Source of the DNA: Orobanche coerulescens
Taxonomy: Eukaryota; Streptophyta; Magnoliopsida; Lamiales; Orobanchaceae
Assembly: GCA_033398695.1 (NCBI GenBank)
Contig: CM065814.1
Span: 82,168,358 to 82,232,357 of the forward strand
Reading direction: 5' to 3'
Length of the DNA: 64,000 nucleotides
Below are positions 43,661 to 55,600 of this stretch, piece by piece; position 1 is the stretch's first letter; every line of letters begins with the position of its first letter. The notes under the pieces were generated by a model that made no database searches, was not told the DNA's origin, and was given only the letters and a program-made list of their open reading frames with translations. Both the position numbers and the translations under genes were made by a program.

Positions 43661-46602
43661 TACTACCCTCCTTAAAAGAAGTTTCGTCCCGAAACTTAAA
43701 AATAAGTAGGGAAGAGCAATATCCCACCAGAAACTACTCAACGAGATACACAAGAACCGCGTAACTTACGCCCATCGGCGAAACATTACAAGAAACGCAA
43801 AGGAACATACGGCATGAAATCACGCTCAATGACAACCATCACAATGTCACAAGCAGAGTCATAATAAAACCACGAAGTGTCAAGTATCACCAAACAGATA
43901 GCATAATCAAGTCAATTATCCGAATAATCACAAAACAAAAGGTGCCCATTACAAGACAACACGCACGGTCGAAACAATTAAAAATTAAATACACAACGAT
44001 CCGCAAAGGTAACCACGAAGACCTCCAACCATGCCTAAATTCTCGAAAACCACACTAGGAATATCCGTGTCCTTTCGGAGCAGAGACGCAAACTCAATTC
44101 CCAAACCTCTCAGCTACCGTCTCACAATGCACGACTCGATGTCCCAATTGACCGCAATCGAAACAGTTGACTAATGGTGAACGACAATTCTTCGCGGTAT
44201 GGCCCGCTCGACTACAGTTATAACACATCTTCGAGATGCTCACATTACTCACTGCAGGGGTAATACTCCTCCTCCGTTCATGCAATCGAGGAACCTTCTT
44301 AGGATGACGACACGAGGTCACAGCCCCAAGGGGCCCACTTCCCTGATTTCCTGAGAAGTTCCCAACAATTTATTATCTCTTCGACTCTGACATATGCTCA
44401 GTCGACGATATAGATAGTTCGTATGCTAGCGCCCTATTCTGATACTCTCTCAATGAAGTACAAGTGAGACCCACCACGTATTGATGAATCTCCGGCTTCA
44501 TTTGCCTACTAAAATGTCAGATCTTATCTGCCTCTGTCCTTACCTGATCCTGCACGTAGCTGAGCTGTTTGCTATAATCAATAATAGCTTGAGACAGCGG
44601 TACATATTATGGCCTCGCTGAAAAGAATTCATTAATCCTCTGTTTTCTGATCGGTTCCAAACAAAACTCATCTCTCATGAATCTTTGAAACTTTGCCCAC
44701 GTGACAGCACGATCTTGAGGCTTAACAGTCTCCCACTAATTAGCGGCATCTTTGTCAGGAAAATACAGAGAAATAGGCACCTTACGCTCTTCTGGACAAT
44801 CAACTACCTCGAACTTCTTTTCCAATTGGAAAAGCCAACTATCCCAGCCCAATGAATCTGCGGCACCAGCAAAACGAGGAGATTCATACGAACCACTTCT
44901 CTAAGCCACTGATTTGCGCCAATGTTCTGGGTCACATCTGTATTACGTTGAACTGCTTGAGTCAACTGAGTTATCTGTGCATCTACCTGCTTCAAAATAG
45001 TAGCAACACCGATACAAACACCATCACCGACAGCATGATCCTGATCACGCGTCTGGTCGCCACGACCACGACCTCTTCCCCTCGGCATACTGAATAAGTA
45101 ACCACTCAGCACAAGTGAAAATCATAACACATAACACATACAACGATTACCATCCTAAGGCAACACACATACAGAAATCACAGCAACGACGGCATCGTTC
45201 GGCGATTTCAATGGCTCGAACGATAACCATCACACAATTACAAAACATCATGAAACAATCACATATGTACACAATCGTACAAACCCAAGCTCCAACAGCT
45301 CGCACAGGTGCAATAACACGCAAATCACCATGAAGCGGAAAAAATTTAATACCAACATCACACACCTCACAAAGACTAACACAACGAACGCGTGGTGAAC
45401 GACTCAACGCTCACACCAACAATTCAATCACAACTCAGAGGGCCAACACCCTCATGAATACTAACATCATGCAAACATTCTCTTACCACAAGCAGGAAAT
45501 GATATGTTTTAAAAATGAAAACCACCTTTTTGAAAAATAATATTGGAAACACTAGTTGATCTTGAGTATCACCTTTCAAAAAGTAGTACAAACATCATTA
45601 TCGAGTGAATAACTATCTTGCGTTTGATAAAAATGAGGACACCTTTCTTTTAATTAAAACTTTCATAAATATTCGACCTTCGAGTCTAAGCAAATGTGTT
45701 TCTAAAATTAATGAAAATATCTCAAAATATTTTAGTCCTCAAAGTGGAATAATTTTGAAACATACAGTGGCACTAGTAGGCGCCTTGAAAATACTGCGAG
45801 AAAATAATCCATTTTAAAAGTACGTCTCGAAGTTTATTCTCTAAGATACTCAAGGTTTGAAAAAAAAAATCCATTAAGCCAGAATGCCCAAAAACTCACA
45901 TGTATCGACATTCGCTTACACATGTCATAGTACATGTATCAATCATTCAAAACAAAATCAAGACATGTATTTTCCCGGAAACAAATAGTCAAATAACACA
46001 GTCGAAAACCACATAGGATCGGGGCGAAACCACTGATCCCATTCGAGGCCTCAAGGACCCTCCCGAACTGGCTAGCGAACAAGCTTGTGAATCCGGAGTG
46101 AAGTCACGGATTCCCCCGAGGCCTCATCGGACCCTCCCGGAGTGAGAAAAGCACACACATATTATACATCACCATTTCATGTTAAGCATAAAGGTTTTAC
46201 AAGAATACTTGCAAAACGAGCAAATCATTTTGGAAATCATTAGCAGCGGACAGAATCAACAGTCAAAAAGGCATTAGCAGCGACGCCACTCCTCATAGAA
46301 ACAAAATATGAGAGTCAGTTAAACACAAATCATGAAATCAAAATCTACATAAAGATTCAATCTCTTAACAATTAATCATAGAAGTAGCTCATGTCACACG
46401 AGGCACAACACAAAGAATGGAGACTTACATCCATAGGTCGCACGAAGATGATGATCGCCCCACGATACTAATCACGCACAACAACCTCAGATGACGCATC
46501 GCGACACGACTCAGTCAGAAAAAATCCGACGAGACAAAACTAAACAGACACAACTTGACCCGACAGCATAGGTTTCCACAACCTAAGCTCTGATACCATT
46601 TA
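43661..46602 (-). other. Tekay-3 interior
   Basis: 2942 bp holding a broken gag (about 44030-45091) and non-coding leader (45092-46602). The leader includes a segment at about 45990-46140 with ATCCCATTCGAGGCCTCAAG and GGACCCTCCCGAACTGG that resembles the tandem repeat of the Tekay-1 LTR rather than its own. Between gag and the polypurine tract only about 430 bp remain, so protease, RT and integrase are absent. Confidence 0.77.
44030..45091 (-). pseudogene. Tekay-3 gag, broken
   Basis: The minus-strand start is likely at 45088 (MPRGRGRGRGDQTRDQDHAV). The first open part (to 44804) has a helical stretch, ILKQVDAQITQLTQAVQRNT. After frame changes and several stops, the capsid region can be followed (LYFPDKDAANEWETVK, VTWAKFQRFMRDEF). 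The last open part, 44321-44094, has a double zinc knuckle: CYNCSRAGHTAKNC and CFDCGQLGHRVVHC, both with perfect CX2CX4HX4C spacing. This is the standard Ty3/gypsy gag plan. It is the only coding trace in the three Tekay elements that is beyond doubt. Confidence 0.8.
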
Positions 46603-49381
46603 TGTAACACCTCCAATCCACTTAGGGATATTACACGTTGTAGACCCTTTCCTCAAGGATCTACCATACTCGTAACTAAAATCAAACATCAAAATATCGC
46701 CTTTAAGGCTAAATGAAGACCCAGTAGACCGATTAGGTCTTTCCATTAATACATACAACTCAATCTCAATACATGCCCATGCAAGGGTCAAAACAAAACA
46801 CTCCCGTGCAACGGGAAAATACTGCAGTGGAAATAAACTACAACTCGGCCAATACAACATCGTATGGGTCCTCATGTGATTAGTATCGATCATCTTTCAT
46901 CATCCTTCATGCCAACCCTATGTTATGCTCCCTAAAACCTGAATACAATACAGACATCAACCCCCGATTACGCGGGGGTTAGCAAAATTCCACTATTTAT
47001 CTAGTGCAAGTACAAAGTGCAAATATGAGTCATACAAATCATATTCCAAGAATAATAATAATCAGAAATCTTCAAAGATTCAAACATAACGAAAGATACT
47101 TCCTGAGGTAAAGAGTTGGAGAAAACTTACCAATTTCGAAAGATCACAATTCAAGGGAACAATTTATAAAATATTTTTAAAATGAAAGCCCTTGGGAGTT
47201 TTATGGAAAAACATTTAGGTTTAACGAATCATTCTCTTTTCAAAGAAACCGAAAGGGGTCACAGCCCAAAATTTACTTTCTCAAATAAAAACCAACAAAA
47301 ATTCACAGGGCTCATATCACATGTCACGTGTCCTCGAAGGACATAAAACCAACAAAACATAACCACTCAAGATATGAAATCTCGGTAACACATCCAAGGT
47401 ACCCGACCTGGCAAAACACATCCAAAGTCATATACATAACACCGTGATCACATGCCATGTGATCTCACAGTTGGACCAATCACTTGTTGTATCCTGACCA
47501 CACGATCACACGCCATGTGTCACCGTAAGTATTCTTAGGTGCTCACGGTTGGATCAACCAATTGTTGCATCCTGACCACATGATCACAAGCCATGTGTCA
47601 CCATAGTTTTTCTTAGGCTCTCATGATTGGATCAATCACTTGTTGCATCGTGGCCACATGATCACAAGCCATGCGTCACCGTAGACCCCGCCCATGTCCA
47701 CACATTCACACACATAACATAGTACACCAAGGATATCCAAACAATTCACTCAGAGGCAACAAACACTTAGCACGACGCAAACGTCAAACCACACGCACCG
47801 AAACGAGGTAATATATGTACGCATACATTATCATGCGCAAAATCAACACCAAACATATCCATAGGATTCACTTAATCATTTACGAAACACACTAATCACA
47901 AATTACACAAGGGTTTTGAAAGAGAGCCTTTAACCAGGCTAAACCGAGTCGTTTGAAAGTTCATAACAACCAAACAAACACACCAAGACGATCACCAATC
48001 ATCATATCCACAAAACAAGAAATGTATCAATAAGGTACTTGCCTCAAGTAATGATAACCGCGTAGAATTGGCCGAGGTGAGGCGACACGAACCGACTACG
48101 AACCCGCCGACTCCGCCGAAAAACAACCCGCGACAATAAACTACGAATGGCAATAACAACAATGAAAATGAATTCCATAACACGACCTAAAGCCGCTGAA
48201 TTAAAGGATCAAACGACGAAAGTTTAAGGGTTTCCCCCAAAACGGCCAAGAACACGAATCGACCTAACAAAAACACGAAAATGGAATTTCATACCATGGG
48301 TTAAGATCAACAAGACTAGGTGACAACAATAGAACCAACAATCTCGGATTAAAATCACGAAATCAAGACAAGCCCCCAAATTTATCAAAAGTAGGGTTCT
48401 AAGAGATTACCTTGATTTGAAGGATAAGAGACGGTATTGTGATGATTAAATCACGTTATGAACTTGAGATGATGACGATCGATGAACTCCCGTCGATTTT
48501 TCACCCTGGAATCACCCAGATCGCATCAATGGAGAGGAAGAAAGAGGAAATGGGTTAAGAAACCCGTCCTTCAAGTTTATATAGGTTGACCGATGTTACG
48601 GCCGTAACTATTACTCCTTACGGCCGTAACTATGCTACTAGGCGACTCCCCATTTAATGAAGGTAGCTTACGGCCGTAACTTCGAAGGATTACGGCCGTA
48701 GCTTCCAGCAGCTACGACCGTAATATACAAATGGATACGGTCGTAGAAATACCACTGGAATAACAGGTTTTGGATGAAAGCAACATACGGCCATAACAAG
48801 AAGGACTTACAGCTGTAACAAGAAGGACTTACGGACGTAACAAGAAGGGCTTACTGCCGTAACATAAAGCTGCTACACTAAACCTGAGTCTGGCAGCTCA
48901 AAAACGACACGAATGATGCGGAACTCAACGGATAGCACTAATTCACAAAGTGCTCATGAACAACGTCAATATACGGATTCAAGTGTCATACTAACTTGAC
49001 ATTCCGCCCCCTCAAAGGTATGGAGAATGAATAAAAGAGAAAATGCACTAAATCTTTGGAAAATTACCAAACGGCTCAAACATCCGAATAAACACAATAC
49101 AGCAACGAATAACCCAACCAAAGCTCACAAGACGTATAACAATGTTAAACGAACTTACGGGAAACACGAAACAACAGTTTCGAATGAGATTCACAAGAAT
49201 CGAACTTAAGTGCGGAAAAGTCACTAAGAAGCACGAAACTCAACAAAGCGACACCGAAATGAACTCGGATGTCAAAAGAATTAATCATTCTCAGAATGAC
49301 GAAACGGTCACAAGTGAGTCGCTAGGATGGACTACCACCAAAAAAAGAAAATTATCGAAAATAAAAATTTCAGATATTACA
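46603..49381 (-). repeat. Tekay-3 5' LTR (right copy)
   Basis: 2779 bp. Palindrome array at 48595-48865, TATA-like TTTATATAGG at about 48576-48585, three-unit tandem array at 47445-47690. Uninterrupted, so it shows the empty sites for the Sirevirus (near 48730) and the solo LTR (near 49108). Confidence 0.9.
48595..48865. repeat. Palindrome array, CGGCCG type (Tekay-3 right LTR)
   Basis: About nine copies or near copies of TTACGGCCGTAA (some TTACGGCCGTAGC, TTACGGACGTAA, TTACTGCCGTAA), just upstream of the TATA-like box in element orientation. Confidence 0.85.
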
Positions 49382-49386
49382 GTGTC

Positions 49387-50352
49387 TGCTTCCGAATCTA
49401 GCTTCCTACTTTGTTCCAGATCCTAATTCATTGTACAAATGTGAGAACTTGCACCATAATCAAGTATCCATGAAGTAGAATATACGATTACAGAACAATT
49501 TGCTTCTAAAACAAGTAGTTCCGTACATGAAGGCACATATCTGTCAAGTTTTGGACAGTACCTCCTCCAGCGGCCTAGATCACTGCAGTTTAGGTATGCG
49601 TCCATTTTCTTGGCCCCCTTTCTCTTTTGAACCATTAGGGTTTTGCCCTTTCCCTCATCGATATTGGCTTTTGGACCTAATTGCTTTTTGTTATTTGTCT
49701 TCTTATTCTTGGACTTCCAAGTCCCAGAAGAAATAACAAGGGCAACTTCTTTTCCCTTTGTCTTCAACTGAAAATGGGCAGTCGTCAGTTTGTTCATTAG
49801 CCCAGCTAAGTTACACGCAATCTCATTGCAGTTGAAGATCAGTTGGGAAAATAGGTTAGGAAGTGACTACAGGATCAGGTCAATGTGAAGAGATACATGC
49901 ATCTGAAAATCAAGAGCTTCTAACCTCTCAATCATCGAGATCATCTAGAGGATATGGTCCCCAACTCTTTCTCCTGCCTTCATCCTGGCACCGAATAATT
50001 GCTTCGATATATCATATCTAGCAGTTCGACTATGGTCTCCATAGAGCTCATCCAGGTGCCCTAAGATGGCTCTCGAAGATGTAATCTTTTCATGATCACG
50101 TTAAATCTCATTAGTCATTGAGCCTAACATGTACCTGCGCACTCTTACATCGTATTTTACCCATTTCTCATGGGCATCAACTTCTTCCTGATTGGCTCGG
50201 GTTCTTGCATGATCCGCTGGGATATCCGCTTCCAAGATGTGTCCCAGCATTTTCATAGCGAGGAAAATCCTCAAGCTCCGAAGCCGGTCCACATAGTTCG
50301 GACCAGTCAGTGTGTTCTTTTCAAGCAGTATTGCGAGTGGGACTTTCTTTAA
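49387..50352 (-). pseudogene. Copia A gag and protease start, broken
   Basis: Minus strand from about 50352: KVPLAILLEKNTLTGPNYVD, RTRANQEEVDAHEKWVKYDV and RRYMLGSMTNEI, then a stop at 50101. Capsid similarity continues over stops to 49797, then MNKLTTAHFQLKTKGKEVAL, a degraded zinc knuckle (CSDLGRWRRYCPK; the His has become Arg) and the protease start WILDYGASSHICTMN, where the DSG/DTG triplet reads DYG. Tekay-3 cuts just downstream. No start codon was found for gag. Confidence 0.82.
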
Positions 50353-51836
50353 GGACTTTCTTTATTCATAACTCGGCTCCCACTATTTTATTGGCATTTA
50401 CACACTCCCATGTGAAATCTAAAAGTCACAGTTGACTTTATAGTGGTGCTCGAGTTCTTTACCAAGTTTAATAGAGGGCAAACACATTCGGTTTCTATTA
50501 TATCATTCTTTATAAAATGATGTCTAACACCAACCCATCTAATAGATGATTCAATATTGTTTTACTCCTAGTTCACTTGTCCTCGATCCATACGATTTAT
50601 ATGACTCGTTGAACTATCTAAGTTCAAATCGTCAACCCCTATTAGTCTGACAATTGCATCTCACCCGACAACCCATACGGTTTCTAGGGTTTGATTGTCA
50701 CAATCAAAGGCATTTAATGAACTCTAGGAATTTATCAACATTCTCCAAAAAATTATCCCGACATACTTAGAAGAATTATATTTTGGTTTAAATTTCAATT
50801 TTCTATGAGTTTGACGGAGGGTAGGAAACCATAACCTTTATAACTTAGTGTTTGTAAGTGGGAGTTTAACGCGACTATAAATGACACTTTGCACATTAAT
50901 CCGTTTATAAATGCGGTTTGTCGGTTTGTTTCTTTGTCATACAATATGAAAACATACACAACCTAAATCTAACAACATGCAGTTCATGGACTGTTCCTAA
51001 GTACGGAATCATCATCGACTCGATAAAATACAAGTAATCTAATTACACGTCTTGAATCTTCGTCTTCATGGCGGTTCGTCCTCGGCTCTTCGTCATAGCT
51101 CATTTATTAAATTAATACACTTTGCCTCCTATACAAATTTACTAAAATAAAAATAAATTGGCTCAAAACGGCCATTACAACCCCATCGAATAAAGATTCA
51201 ATAAACTAAGTCCATGAGCTACATAATCATTCAAATAATAATGCAACCATTACATTAAAATAAATGGCAAAAAATAATTAATCTAAATATTGATCCAGTC
51301 AAAATAAAATAAATTCACCTACTAAAATTAATCCAATTAATTCACACAATCGTTAATATTAATTTGTTCCGGACAAAAATAAGTATTTTATTAAATTAAA
51401 TCCCTGAAATAAAATTATCATAATTTAGTCAAATTAAATCCCTGTTAATTTGCGGAAAATTAATTTACCGAACAAAATATAAAAACAGAGTCGAAAAAAC
51501 ACAAAACCCGGGCCAAGCCCGCGGACCAGGCGCCGACCACAGACGAGCGGCCCGACATGCCGCTGCCACTCTTGCACTCGGCGAGCGGCTTCTTTGCGAG
51601 GCGATCCCTGACCTCAGCTGACCCAGCTGGGTCCATTTTTTCGGCTCATTTCTCGTCCCGAATCCAAAAATATTTATTTTAATTTATATATTACACATAT
51701 AAATCAGTTTTTCAAAAAAAATTGATTTACATTATAACATAAAATTATAAAAAATAAAGTTTTAGATGAACAATTAAACATTAACAATTAAAACAATATC
51801 GAATATACGATCGTGTAGACCTCGCTCTGATACTAT
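50353..51836 (-). other. Copia A 5' leader
   Basis: About 1.48 kb between the primer-binding site and gag. AT-rich apart from a GC-rich stretch at 51500-51650. The primer-binding site at about 51824-51835 reads TAGTATCAGAGC on the minus strand, one base off the tRNA-Met complement. No coding sequence is seen. Confidence 0.65.
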
Positions 51837-52108
51837 TGTTGGGATTCGGTGATTAAAATCAAGTTACGCAGTAGAAATAAACGGGACTAACCGGATAAAA
51901 ATCAAACACCTAAAACAGATCGATCAAGCATCATAAATGAATATAAATTGAAGAAGATAAAATTAAGAAGTCATACCCTCGTAGACCTTTGATAATATCT
52001 TCTTGAAGGAAAAACCCAAGCCAAGCTTTTTCCGGTCACCAACACATACACGAATCCAATTCGTTCTAACTTGATGAATTATCAAACACCGAATATGTCG
52101 AGTGTCTC
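51837..52108 (-). repeat. Copia A 5' LTR, first 272 bp
   Basis: It matches 4867-5137 closely by eye, up to GAGTGTCTC, where LTR-D is inserted. The rest of the LTR is not in the window. Confidence 0.86.
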
Positions 52109-52267
52109 TGTAATACCCGTACTTTTTTTTGAATGTTTGACCTTGCCGTTCTTCCTCTTTTGTCGCTCTGTAAACACTCTGAGATGTTGTCGATGTTGAT
52201 TTAGAGATTCGTACCTTTTTGGATCATGACTGTGTTGTCTGGATCCTTCGGCAGTGTTCTGGGACAG

Positions 52268-52616
52268 GCAGATAGCGCACGCTAGGCTTAGGCTAACACA
52301 TGCTATTTCTACTTGAGTAGCGCACGCTAGCTTTGAGTCTTAGCGAACGCTAACGGTCCGGGCTTGGCAGAGGCAGTAGCTAATTCTGCCCTATGGACTA
52401 GCAGTTAGCACACGCTAGGCAGTAGCTAGCGCACGCTATTGGTGTTCGGTAGCGTGAACTAACATCGTTTGTAGTGCATGCTAACGAGCTGAGTCGGCAG
52501 AGGCAGTGAGGTAATTCTACTTTCTTGACTAACAGGTAATGCATGCTAGGCAGTAGCTAGCGCACGCTATAGGTGTTGCGTAGCATGCGCTAGTGCCCAG
52601 TCGTAGCGCACGCTAG
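52268..52616. repeat. Palindrome array, GCGCACGC type (LTR-D), left part
   Basis: About ten copies of TAGCGCACGCTA and variants (TAGCATGCGCTA, TAGCGAACGCTAA). The same motif as Tekay-2, read on the opposite strand. Confidence 0.85.
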
Positions 52617-52639
52617 CGGAGTTGGGCAGTGAAGTTGAA

Positions 52640-55600
52640 TTTTTGCAGGCTCTGGACTTGGAAGCCATCCATTCAAGCCTTCCCGGTTTGGTTTTATTTA
52701 TCGGAGTTTTCCAACCATATGATATGGCCTTAAAGCTTCCTAGCCTGGGTTGCTGTGAAGCATGAAAACATTGCACGTAGATGAGTGAACTAGCTAGAGG
52801 AGTATAGATATGTCCCCCAGTGAGCCTTTAGCGAAGAGTTCCCATAGATCGTAGTGAAGAGGCTCGAGCTTTGTCTACTTTTAAGGCGGGAGACTGCCTT
52901 CGTCCAGTGAATATCAGCGAACTGTTGGAATAAAAGACAAGCGGTCGAAGACCTGTGAATAGAGTATACTACCAACCCTTTATAAGATAAGCCACCTTAC
53001 ATTTCCATGTGCACCTATCCTTGTCAAAAAGAGACGAAGAGAGCGGTGGTAGAAGAGCTTGGTGTCATCAAGGATGATCTAGGATCACCCCGGATACTCC
53101 CATCTCCATTATTCACCAGCGGAGATAAGGAAAATAATATATATATATATATAAATTCTAATAAAGGGTGTAGTATGGAGAGTCATCTAGCAGCTAAGCA
53201 GCTGAGGAGTGATCCGCCAGGTCAGCATAGAAAGGGCCTTCCTAGTCCTTTAAGTTGTTAGAGTTCAGACTTATCGACTTGTGTAGTAATAGAAGCGATC
53301 TTCTTTACAGGTTTTGCTTGCCCTAATTGATGAAAGAGAAGGTCTTGAAGAGCCTCTTGATCTTAGCTATGAATCTCCTTTGCTTGGCGAATAGCGAAGA
53401 CTTGGCGCATTGACACCTTTAGCGATGAGGGAAAGTCTCTCTATGCCCCTTATTGAGAGCAATATATTAGAGACCTCTGGTGAGGGAGGCCCTTTTTCTA
53501 TTCCGGTAAGAAGCTTATTATAACATCTTCGGGATAGTTGCATCTCTATCCTTTGAGACCTCCTATCTATCCTGAACTCTATCCGCTTTCCCTTCGAAAA
53601 GCACCCATCGTCTAGAGGATCCTTAAGAAGACCCAAAGCGATCTCGTCTAAGTAAACGAACGAAGGTAAGGTTGAAGTTGAGGACTCGGCCAAGTTGATG
53701 CTTTTACCTGGAAGTCTTTATCCTACTGTGATAATGGGTGGTCAACATTGAAGGAGTGATATGGAGCCGTAGAATCCACTCACCTATGGCCCGGGAAATA
53801 TATCTAGCCGAGCTCCCACTTTCTTTCCTTTTGGCTCGTCTGTTGATCCTTCACTTAAGGTAGTTGCCCCGGCCGGATCATGTCACGGCTCAATATTGGC
53901 TATTTAAGATGAATTCTATTTATTACCCCAAAGTACTTCTATTGTACCATTTGACCTGCCCCTCATTCCTGTTCATGCGCATTCACATGAGTTTTCCCAT
54001 CTGTCTTGAATGCTCTTTTTTCCTTTGGCTAGGCCATTCGTCGACCATCATGAATTAGATTAATTGCCTCACTCTCTCTTTCCATATGTTTTTGAGCTTG
54101 TGCCTGACCCCTATCATTTTCACTCTTATTTCTTCTTCTTTGCCCGGGCTGTGACAGCATGACTTTCTTTTCTTAAATGCTCGTGGACAGGATTCGAACT
54201 AAGTTCCAAGAGGGAGAAGAGTTGATATAAGACTTCTATCCGGTCTTCGTCTATTGTTATCTCTACACAGAAAAAGTAATAGGGTGATAGAAACTCCAGG
54301 CATAGTTCTTGTATCCTCGTGGTGTCAAAACAAGGAATGATGCATAAGAGCCATTGCCTTGGAAGGATAGAAATAGATAGGAATAGAAGAGAAGAAAAGA
54401 AGATACAAGGAAGTAAGTACTGTTTTCTCATTATTGGACAGAAGGGTCCTTGGAAGGAAGGCGAGCAAGCTGCTTTCAAAGATGGCACCAGGGAAAGCTG
54501 CCAAGCAGCAAGAAGAAGTCCAGTGAATAAATCAAATACTCCTCTTTCAGTAGATGAGCTGATTGGAATAAGATATGCATGCTTCCTTTGTAATCATGCT
54601 TCGACCTTTTGCTTGCAAGCTTGAGGGACTATAGCTGTCATTCCAAGACTACCAGGCATGCTAAGATCAAATTTTCGACCTTGAATTCTTTGATGTGGTA
54701 GAATCAAGCGGTAAGCCATAGAGTCACTAGCTCGAGCAATCGTCTTCACTTCTATCTTTGCCGAAAATTTACATAGAAGGCTCTAACAAGACCTTTAATA
54801 CAAGAACTTGGAATTTGAGAAAGTTGCGTCTTCCCTAAGAATAAAGGGGATGCGCTACGGGAGACTACCCGAATCCGAAATGGGGCTAGTGTCAAGACTA
54901 GGATGCCGGACTTTCTTTGTTGGAAATTCAATCGGATAAGAGTTTTGGATTCTCAGGTTATACAAGGTAACGTATCAGGGAAGTCAGAGCTGAGGGAGTG
55001 TGGTAGATGCATGCGTTACCCGAGTCGCTTAGTTGCGAAACGATGAAGAGAATAACTTCATCCATATAGAAAGAACTGAAGATCAAATTATCTTTGCCTG
55101 GCCTCGCTGGCTCATTAGCCCTTACTGCGGGCCTGATTTGATTATACCTTTCCCGGAGACCACTTATTCATATCTGTCGTCAAACCTCTTATCTATAACA
55201 CACCCTTCTTTGACGTCGGGCTTCTTTCTGGATCTATAATTCAACCTAGGCTCGACTTACATATCTATTTACTTAGGACAGCTGCTTCTGAGCTCGCCGA
55301 GCATATGATACAAATCAAATATAGGCTTTGTTGGCAACTCATTAGCTACCTAGATATATTAATGGCACCAGCTCCTTCCCCAGGTGAAAGAAGAGTAGGA
55401 GTATTGATTCACCAACTTCGAAGGAAGAACCTTCTTTCTTAACTTCTTTATGTCACTACATGAAGATTGATATAGGACCCCTACCTCATGAATAGGATTC
55501 GTGCTGGCCCAAGTGTTTCTTTGGATAGAAGAGGGGGGTGAGTTGAAGAGGAACTACAAAGAAGAAGGGGAGTCTCTTTCTCCATCTATAGAGGAGTAGG

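Larger units (their letters stand above)
27714..49381 (-). mobile_element. Tekay-3: gag-only Ty3/gypsy element with nested insertions
   Basis: The left LTR starts at 27714 (TGTAACACCCCC) and ends at 43660, interrupted by the Sirevirus-like element and a solo LTR. The right LTR is 46603-49381. The 5-bp target duplication gtgtc is perfect (27709-27713 and 49382-49386). The primer-binding site is the reverse complement of AGCTCTGATACCA beside the right LTR, so it is on the minus strand. Removing the nested insertions gives a left LTR of about 2.78 kb, matching the 2779 bp of the right. The 2.94-kb interior carries a broken gag but no pol. It splits copia A between protease and GAG-pre-integrase. 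Confidence 0.88.
4867..52108 (-). mobile_element. Ty1/copia element 'copia A', host of the nest
   Basis: Two copies of one LTR start TGTTGGGATT at 4867 and 51837. They stay similar through the stretch ending GAGTGTCTCT, where LTR-D interrupts the right copy at 52109. The left copy is the 3' LTR (element on the minus strand) and ends CTAACA at 15458. A polypurine tract lies just inside it and a tRNA-Met-type primer-binding site just inside the right LTR. Between them, in correct copia order on the minus strand, are gag, protease, integrase, RT and RNase H, split by Tekay-2 and Tekay-3. The remainder of the 5' LTR lies beyond the window or beyond E. It is the oldest layer of the nest and is heavily mutated. 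Confidence 0.88.

Noticed and set aside
53367..53693. 108-codon minus-strand frame in the mitochondrial-like block
   Set aside because: No motif recognised; chance frames of this size are common in such DNA. Mentioned only in the block entry.
54160..54200. Possible tRNA gene (GGATTCGAAC, T-arm-like, in the mitochondrial-like block)
   Set aside because: Only the T-loop-like word is present; I could not find an acceptor stem or anticodon arm around it.
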